Shown piece by piece: positions 44,470-50,234 of a stretch of DNA of 50,234 bases. The notes beneath the pieces were generated by a model. The model was given only the letters and a program-made list of their open reading frames with translations, was not told the DNA's origin and made no database searches. Within the stretch, counting starts at the first letter, position 1. Each line of letters opens with the position of its first letter. The position numbers were made by a program, and so were the translations under genes. Location: assembly GCA_902800585.1 (NCBI GenBank), contig CADCEW010000010.1:1-50234 (forward strand), written 5' to 3'. The stretch is from an uncultured Prevotellaceae bacterium. GTDB taxonomy: Bacteria > Bacteroidota > Bacteroidia > Bacteroidales > Bacteroidaceae.

Positions 44470-46633
44470 TTACTTTAGCCATTTATCCAAGAAATTGAAG
44501 AACGTTCTTTGCCATAGAATACCGTTCTGGGGTTTCAGTACCCAGTGGTTCTCATCGGGAAAGATGAGCAACTCCGCAGGGATGCCCCGCAGACGAGCAG
44601 CATTGAAAGCGCCCATGCCTTGGTTATACACGATACGGTAGTCCTTCTCACCATGGATACAGAGAATCGGTGTATCCCACTTGTCTACAAACTTATGTGG
44701 TGAGTTCTCGTATGTCTTAGAAGCATTGGCTGTACGGTCTTTGTTCCAGTAAGCATCGTCATACTCCCAATTGGAGAAGAACACTTCTTCGGTATCAGTA
44801 TACATCGACTCCAGATTGAAGGCTCCGTCATGAGCGATGAATGCCTTAAAGCGTTTGTTATGATGACCTGCGAGGTAGTAGACGCTGAAGCCACCGAAGG
44901 AAGCGCCGACAGCACCGAGACGGTCCTTGTCGACAAACGAGAACTTCTCTGCCGCATAGTCGATGGCGGCAAGATAGTCACTCATACACTGTCCAGTCCA
45001 GTCACCGCTGATTTCTTCTTTCCACTCTTGTCCGAAACCAGGGAGACCATGACGGTTTGGGGCAATGACCACATAACCGTTAGCAGCCATCATCTGGAAG
45101 TTCCAACGGTAACTCCAGAACTGGCAGGGTGGGGTATTTCTTGCCTTCTTCGTAGTTGGCAGGCAGTACAATCCACACGAGCATCTGCTGTCCGTCAGTT
45201 GTGGGAACCCATGCCTGACGGATGGTTCCGAAGGTAAGCTGGTCGAGGATATGCTTGTTCTCGAAAGAGATTTGTTGGATATTTGTTTCTATTACATCAG
45301 TCTTCTTGCTTTTTCCATCTCCCGGGGTCACCATATAGATATCAGTAGGAGCAGACAGACTCTGACGGGTAGCAAGGATACGTTTGCCGTCGTTGGCGAG
45401 TTGCAGACTGGTCCAGTCGTCCCAGGTCTCTGTCAGTTGTTTGACCTCACCTTTCCAGTTGACACTGTACATGTTATTACAACCGTGCCATACACTGAGG
45501 AAATATAACAGTGCCGACTTGTCTTTCTGTGGTGCCCAACAGAAAGACTCTACATCACTCTTCCAGTCGATATAACGTTTAGTGCCTGTAGCCATCTCAT
45601 AGACACACAGGCGGTTGAGGTCTGCCTCATAACCATCACGCTTCATTGATAGCCAGGCAATATACTTGCCATCGGGTGAGAACTGTGGGTTTTGGTCATA
45701 GCCTACATTATTCTTCAGATTCTCGGGAGCATTAACAGCCTGATGCTTGAGAGTCTTGGTAGGATCACAGAATGGAGCCTTGTAGTCATCAGGTTTACAG
45801 AGGTTCGTTGTTTTTCGAGTACCTATATTATATAAGTAAATGTCTGAGTCGGTAGAGATGGCATAGTCAACACCAGTCTTCTTACGACAGGTGTAGACAA
45901 TTGTTTTGGAGTCAGGACTCCATGCAAGTTGCTCGATACCACCGAAGGGCTCCATCGGGCATTCGTAAGGTTCGCCGTCAAGGATGTCGATGGGGGTGGT
46001 GCTCTGAATAATCGGATTCTGATTATTCAAAGAAACTTCATAGACAAACGGATGCTGAATACTTTCCACGTAGTGGTCCCAGTGGCGATACATGAGGTCG
46101 GTGACATGGCGGCCGGTAGCTTTGGGGAGGTCGTCTGGGTTTTGCTTGATGATTTCGTGGAAGGGAATGCTCTGCAGGATGATGACCTTCGATTGGTCGG
46201 GCGAGAACTTAAAGCCTTCTACCTTACCGTCCAATTTCGATAGTTGCTTGCGGTCGGAGCCATCAGCCTTCATCGACCATATTTCACCACCAGAAATATA
46301 AGCAATAGTCTCATTGTCTAGCCATGTTGGGTCGGTCTCGTTCTTACTACTTGTAGTTAGTTGGCGACGATTCTTACCATCGGCATCCATCACACAGATA
46401 ACCTGATGACTTTTATTTGCTTTCACACTATAATAGCCTACTTGGAAGACAATTTGGCGACCGTCGGGCGAAGCTTCCACGCCACCAATACGTCCCATTG
46501 CCCAAAGTGCCTCAGGGGTCATCATGCGACTGCCCAGTTTGATATTACTCTTTCCGATATTCACGTCGTTTTGAGCGTTTGTGGTACCTATGGTCATCAA
46601 CACCATAGCCACCATTATTAATAATTTTTTCAT
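44470..46633 (-). pseudogene. Frameshifted S9 dipeptidyl peptidase (DPP5-like)
   Basis: Two frames cover one protein. The first, 46633 to 45080, has a signal peptide (TIGTTNAQ) and the beta-propeller (MTPEALWAMGRIGGVEASPD, DILDGEPYECPMEPFGGIEQ). It reads YEEGKKYPTL, then runs into off-frame LPVLELPLELPDDGC and a stop. The second, read in-frame from about 45125 to 44470, resumes with QFWSYRWNFQMMAANGYVVIAPNRHGLPG and keeps the catalytic Ser (GASFGGFS), Asp (GEKDYRI) and His (DENHWV). Family members carry about 12 residues between these points, including GGPQS, which forms the oxyanion-hole loop. The junction fits a loss of about 35 nt near 45125. The DPP5 group cuts dipeptides from peptide N-termini in the periplasm. 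It could be a true lesion or an assembly fault. Confidence 0.82.
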
Positions 46634-46654
46634 CTTTAATCAAGTTTTGTGGTG

Positions 46655-46662
46655 CAAAGATA
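46655..46662 (-). promoter_or_regulatory. -7 promoter box of the peptidase operon
   Basis: Minus-strand TATCTTTG, 21 nt before the start at 46633. It lies 3 nt from a perfect inverted repeat at 46666-46702. Confidence 0.55.
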
Positions 46663-46665
46663 AAC

Positions 46666-46702
46666 AAAAATCAGCAGAAATAAACGGTTTCTGCTGATTT
46701 TT
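46666..46702. promoter_or_regulatory. Perfect 15-bp inverted repeat between divergent promoters, candidate operator
   Basis: Arms 46666-46680 (AAAAATCAGCAGAAA) and 46688-46702 are exact inverse complements with a 7-nt loop. Each outer end is 3 nt from a -7 box: minus-strand 46655-46662 and plus-strand 46706-46713. It therefore covers the -33 position of both promoters. Confidence 0.5.
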
Positions 46703-46705
46703 ATG

Positions 46706-46713
46706 TACCTTTG
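46706..46713 (+). promoter_or_regulatory. -7 promoter box of the DUF3943 gene
   Basis: TACCTTTG, ending 5 nt before the ATG at 46719, so the transcript would have almost no leader. Confidence 0.5.
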
Positions 46714-46718
46714 CATGG

Positions 46719-48200
46719 ATGAAGACAATGCTTACAGTCTTTCTACTGTTCCTGTCAGGTTCGGCCATAGCACAACAGGAACCTGCGGAAATCGACAATG
46801 TGCAACAAACTGTCGACTCTATTATGGCTTTACCTCTGAAAAAGCATCCTTGGTTGGCAGTAGCGGGTGTAACAGCCCTGAACACGAGCGTGCAGTTGTA
46901 TAATCGCTTTATAAAGAAAGAAGATTATGCACAGACAACAATGCGTTCCACTATCCGTAACTTCAAGCGAGGCATGGTGTGGGACAATGACTTATTTATC
47001 ATGAATATGTTTGCTCATCCGTATCATGGAAACCTTTACTTTAATGTGGCTCGCTCGAATGGGATGAACTTCTGGGAATCAGCTCCATATGCATTAGGGG
47101 GGTCTCTGATGTGGGAGTTTTTCGGTGAGTCTGACCCTCCAGCCATCAACGATGTGATAGCCACGACGATAGGAGGAGTCGCGATAGGTGAAATCACCCA
47201 TAGGGTAAGCGACGTTTTATTGGATGATCGAGAGCGTGGTTTCAGGAGGTTCTTGCGGGAAGCGGGAGCATTTATCATCAATCCGATGAAAGGTATCGCA
47301 CGTATTCTGCGTGGTGATGCCTGGAGAGTCAAGAATACACATTACAAGTATCATGACTCAGATCGATTTCCTATTGACTTCTCTATGTCGGCAGGAGCAC
47401 GTTATCTGGCTGACGACGAAGGATTATCAAGTGGTGAGTTTAATCCCTTTATCGACTTATTCTTGGTATATGGTAATGCAGTAGACGGTGAACGGCATAC
47501 TACCCCTTATGACTTCTTCGATGTCGATATTACCTTCGGTCTGAGCAGCAACCAACCATTCATCAATGACCTACACATTGTAGGACGTTTATGGAGTACG
47601 CCGATACTAGACCGAAAACAGATGTTGGGTGAGTTTGGTATCTATCAGCATTTCAACTATTACGACTCGAAACCAGTTATTGATGGCTCTGATCAGACAC
47701 CTTATCGCATTAGTGAGGCTGCATCATTTGGACCAGGCTTCATCTTCCAATTTCCTAAGATGGGTATAGTGTCGAGTTTGGAACAGCGACTCTTTATCAG
47801 CGGTATCTTGTTAGGTGGAACAAAAAGCGACTACTATAATGTGCTGGAGCGTGATTACAACATGGGCAGTGGTTTCAGTATCAAGTCGAAGACACATTTG
47901 GAACTGGGAAACTTCGGACGTGCAGATCTACATGTAAAATACTTTCGTGTCTTTACTTGGAAAGGATACGAAGAAAAGGATCTCGCAAAGATAGAAGATT
48001 TGCACTATTTGAATGTGCAGGGTGATAAAGGTAATACTGGCCTGTTTGTGGTTACTCCTATTTTGGAATTTGATGTCGCCAAGAAATGGAGCATCACGGT
48101 GTCAGGTACCTACTATAATCGTCACACTCATTATTCATCACATCCTGATATGGAGTCGGAAACCTTTGAAGCAAAGGCAGGACTGACTTATCATTTTTGA
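46719..48200 (+). CDS. DUF3943 family envelope protein
   Basis: 493 residues, signal peptide ending SAIAQQ. The characteristic region, about 90-150, reads NMFAHPYHGNLYFNVARSNG, FWESAPYALGGSLMWEFFGE and PPAINDVIATTIGGVAIGEITHR. This is the domain I associate with DUF3943. The C-terminal half is rich in alternating hydrophobic strands and ends KAGLTYHF with a terminal Phe, as in outer-membrane barrels. The function is unknown. An ATG at 46715 is in another frame; 46719 is used. The gene is divergent from the DPP5-like pseudogene, with a perfect inverted repeat between them, so the two units may be regulated together. Confidence 0.75.
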   Translation: MKTMLTVFLLFLSGSAIAQQEPAEIDNVQQTVDSIMALPLKKHPWLAVAGVTALNTSVQLYNRFIKKEDYAQTTMRSTIRNFKRGMVWDNDLFIMNMFAHPYHGNLYFNVARSNGMNFWESAPYALGGSLMWEFFGESDPPAINDVIATTIGGVAIGEITHRVSDVLLDDRERGFRRFLREAGAFIINPMKGIARILRGDAWRVKNTHYKYHDSDRFPIDFSMSAGARYLADDEGLSSGEFNPFIDLFLVYGNAVDGERHTTPYDFFDVDITFGLSSNQPFINDLHIVGRLWSTPILDRKQMLGEFGIYQHFNYYDSKPVIDGSDQTPYRISEAASFGPGFIFQFPKMGIVSSLEQRLFISGILLGGTKSDYYNVLERDYNMGSGFSIKSKTHLELGNFGRADLHVKYFRVFTWKGYEEKDLAKIEDLHYLNVQGDKGNTGLFVVTPILEFDVAKKWSITVSGTYYNRHTHYSSHPDMESETFEAKAGLTYHF

Positions 48201-48249
48201 CAAAATAAAATAATGTTTCATACTTAATGCTTAATTCATAAATATTTTG

Positions 48250-48257
48250 TAATTTTG
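48250..48257 (+). promoter_or_regulatory. -7 promoter box of the TPR/PP2C gene
   Basis: TAATTTTG, 24 nt upstream of the ATG at 48282, in the 81-nt gap after the DUF3943 gene. Confidence 0.5.
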
Positions 48258-48281
48258 CCCCGAGAAAGTTAATAAGGACCT

Positions 48282-50234
48282 ATGAACAATCCCAGACGAC
48301 TAATCGTTCCGATGCTGCTCATCATCATTACTATGATGAGTTGTCATGAAGTGAAACGACGTGAGATACGTTCCACCCATGCCGATTCAGTACTTTTCGA
48401 TATCGGTGTGCAGATGGAGTATGAACGGATGAGAAAAGTTACTGACAGTTTTGAGATTGCTGGTGATATCTCTGCTCTGAATGCCAATCGTTGGAGAGGT
48501 GTATCATACTATCATCAGGGACAGTATCGCATGGCAGAGATTTACTATAAGCGTGCATTGGAGAGTGAGATAAAATCGAGTCAAGATCAGTTGAGTTATA
48601 ACAAATGTGCGCGTCGCCTTTCAGAGATACTATTAGTGAAAGGAGATTTTGAGGGTTCTTTGCAGGTAGCGGTACCAGCAGTAAAGAAAATGGACGAGAC
48701 ACATATTGGCTCGGATATCGATTATGCTATCCTGCTCAATAATATTGGATGCTGTCAGTTGAACCTCGGACGTGATGAGGAGGCGAAGGAGAGTTTTCTA
48801 AAGGCACGCGGTCACTATGCCAATCGTTGGCAGACAGACTCTACAGGTCGTGGTTTCCAAGAGGCAGTATTAGGTACAGTATATACGAGTCAGGCATATA
48901 TTAATACACGCCGTTATGCAGAATCCATCTATTGGATAGACCGCACGGAGATGTTATTGGAAAAATATCGTCAACGTTCTGATGCGCGAAGAGAGTACTT
49001 TGACGAGTATCAGGGGCGTATTGAGATTATGCGCGCCATCGCTATGGAAGGTCTTCATAAGTCGAAGGAGGCAGGCGAGGCATATCAACGATATCAAGAA
49101 ACACGCTATTCGAAGACTGCTGTAGGTTGCATCTTAGGTAATGATTACCTGATGGTGGCAAAGCGTTATCAAGAAGCGGCAGATAACTATCGCTTCTTAG
49201 GCGAAGCACTGAGCGAGTGGGGTATGGAGCCTTCATTGGACATCATCCAACTGTATATGCTGCCGAAGTATCGTGCTAATGCGGAGGCTGGACGTAGAGA
49301 CTCGGCGATGGTGGAGGGTGAACGTATTCTTGCCATCCTTGACACTGCCATTACAGGACAGAAAAATAGTGCAATGGCTGAACTTGCTACACTTTATGAC
49401 ACACAAGGCAAGGAGGCTGAGATTGCTCAAAAGGAGATGAAACTTACCCATCAGCGCTTGATAGGAACAGGCATTGCCTTAGTATTGTCAATGGCATTCT
49501 TCATTATCTATATCTTTCACAAACGCAAGGCTGCTTCAAAGTTGGAGGCAGCACATGGACGCTTGGAAGATGCGCATGCTAAGTTGAAAACTGCCTATGA
49601 TCAGTTGGAAGAGACAACTCAAATTAAGGAGCGTATTCAGAGTGAGTTACGTATTGCCCGTGACATTCAGATGTCAATGGTTCCTAATGTGTTCCCTGAT
49701 CGTGAAAACATTGATATGTATGCCGCCATGACACCAGCGAAGGAGATAGGTGGTGACCTTTATGGCTATATGCTACATGGCGATGAGTTGTACTTTTGCT
49801 TGGGCGATGTGTCAGGTAAGGGTGTTCCTGCTTCATTGTTTATGGCACAGGCAAACCGCATGTTCCGTACTCTGGGTTCCGAACACATGAAGCCTGCTGC
49901 CATTGCCACGCGTATGAATAACGCCTTGACGGAGAATAATGATCAAGGTATGTTCGTTACGATGTTCATGGGATTGATAGATTTAAAGACGGGACGTATG
50001 GACTATTGTAATGCAGGTCATAATCCTCCAGTCATTGGTATCCCGCCGAAGTTCATGGAGATAGAATCGAATGCACCTATTGGTTTGTGGCCTGGTTTGG
50101 AATTCGTAGGTGAGACTATCGATGACATTCGTGGAATTCCTCTCTTTATCTATTCCGATGGTCTTAATGAGGCGGAGAACAAAGAACAGGAACAGTTCAG
50201 CGATGAGCGTATTCTTGAGATTCTTAATGATAAA
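48282..50234 (+). CDS. Membrane PP2C/SpoIIE-type serine/threonine phosphatase with periplasmic TPR sensor (3' end outside window)
   Basis: The first 651 residues are present and the frame is still open at the window end. Order: a signal with a possible lipobox (ITMMSC); helical TPR-type repeats to about 385 (YHQGQYRMAEIYYKRALE, LLNNIGCCQLNLGRDEEAKE); a membrane segment at about 393-413 (GIALVLSMAFFIIYIF); a coiled coil; then the phosphatase from about 455 with IARDIQMSMVPNVFP, AKEIGGDLYGYM, CLGDVSGKGVPASLFMAQ, YCNAGHNPP and IYSDGLNEAEN. The metal-binding Asp residues of GGDLYG and GDVSGKG are kept. It probably relays an envelope signal by dephosphorylating a partner such as an anti-sigma-antagonist; the partner is not in view. 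Start 48282 fits the promoter box. Confidence 0.87.
   Translation, partial: MNNPRRLIVPMLLIIITMMSCHEVKRREIRSTHADSVLFDIGVQMEYERMRKVTDSFEIAGDISALNANRWRGVSYYHQGQYRMAEIYYKRALESEIKSSQDQLSYNKCARRLSEILLVKGDFEGSLQVAVPAVKKMDETHIGSDIDYAILLNNIGCCQLNLGRDEEAKESFLKARGHYANRWQTDSTGRGFQEAVLGTVYTSQAYINTRRYAESIYWIDRTEMLLEKYRQRSDARREYFDEYQGRIEIMRAIAMEGLHKSKEAGEAYQRYQETRYSKTAVGCILGNDYLMVAKRYQEAADNYRFLGEALSEWGMEPSLDIIQLYMLPKYRANAEAGRRDSAMVEGERILAILDTAITGQKNSAMAELATLYDTQGKEAEIAQKEMKLTHQRLIGTGIALVLSMAFFIIYIFHKRKAASKLEAAHGRLEDAHAKLKTAYDQLEETTQIKERIQSELRIARDIQMSMVPNVFPDRENIDMYAAMTPAKEIGGDLYGYMLHGDELYFCLGDVSGKGVPASLFMAQANRMFRTLGSEHMKPAAIATRMNNALTENNDQGMFVTMFMGLIDLKTGRMDYCNAGHNPPVIGIPPKFMEIESNAPIGLWPGLEFVGETIDDIRGIPLFIYSDGLNEAENKEQEQFSDERILEILNDK

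Noticed and set aside
1-50234. CRISPR arrays, tRNA or rRNA genes, insertion sequences or prophage
   Set aside because: Looked for spaced direct repeats, transposase or integrase motifs and cloverleaf-like stretches; none seen by eye. A dedicated tRNA and small-RNA search was not possible.

Overview
The window looks like a Bacteroidales chromosome, most likely Prevotella or a close relative. The evidence is the recurring TAnnTTTG promoter box just upstream of genes, fused nuoCD inside an 11-gene complex I operon without nuoEFG, Reg_prop/AraC regulators, a T9SS type-B sorting domain and PorT-like barrels. The genus is an inference. I saw no tRNA, rRNA, CRISPR array, insertion sequence or phage gene.

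Layout. (1) 77-3145: a lipoprotein with a solute-binding fold and a TPR protein. (2) 3114-10977, minus strand: a tight operon kdsA - kdsD - large Reg_prop/AraC regulator - phospholipase-D-like protein - acyltransferase. It reads as an envelope-building unit with its own regulator. That regulator has lost the phospho-accepting His, the whole ATPase domain and the receiver Asp. (3) 11071-13395: an MscS-type channel, divergent from (4) 13481-21973: a beta-mannan operon (sugar kinase, GH5 and GH26 mannanases, CE7 esterase, GH130 phosphorylase, GPH symporter, cellobiose 2-epimerase). Together these describe the route mannan -> mannobiose -> mannosylglucose -> mannose-1-phosphate plus glucose. (5) 22087-22299: a small Xre-like regulator closed by a good terminator. 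(6) 22428-32570: nuoABCDHIJKLMN. (7) 32668-35932, minus: a small secreted T9SS-CTD protein and uvrA. (8) 36024-40705: LysM/solute-binding protein, outer-membrane barrel, POT peptide transporter, endonuclease/phosphatase-fold protein; then a lone barrel at 41016. (9) 41679-46633, minus: a broken DPP5-like S9 peptidase, an MFSD1-like transporter and a two-repeat secreted protein. (10) 46719-50234: a DUF3943 protein and a TPR/PP2C phosphatase that runs off the window.

The most unusual items are the phosphorelay-dead hybrid regulator in the KDO operon, the DPP5-like peptidase gene broken by a roughly 35-nt deletion at its oxyanion-hole loop beside an MFSD1-type (probable dipeptide) transporter, the stand-alone T9SS domain protein, and several perfect inverted repeats placed on promoters or between convergent genes.
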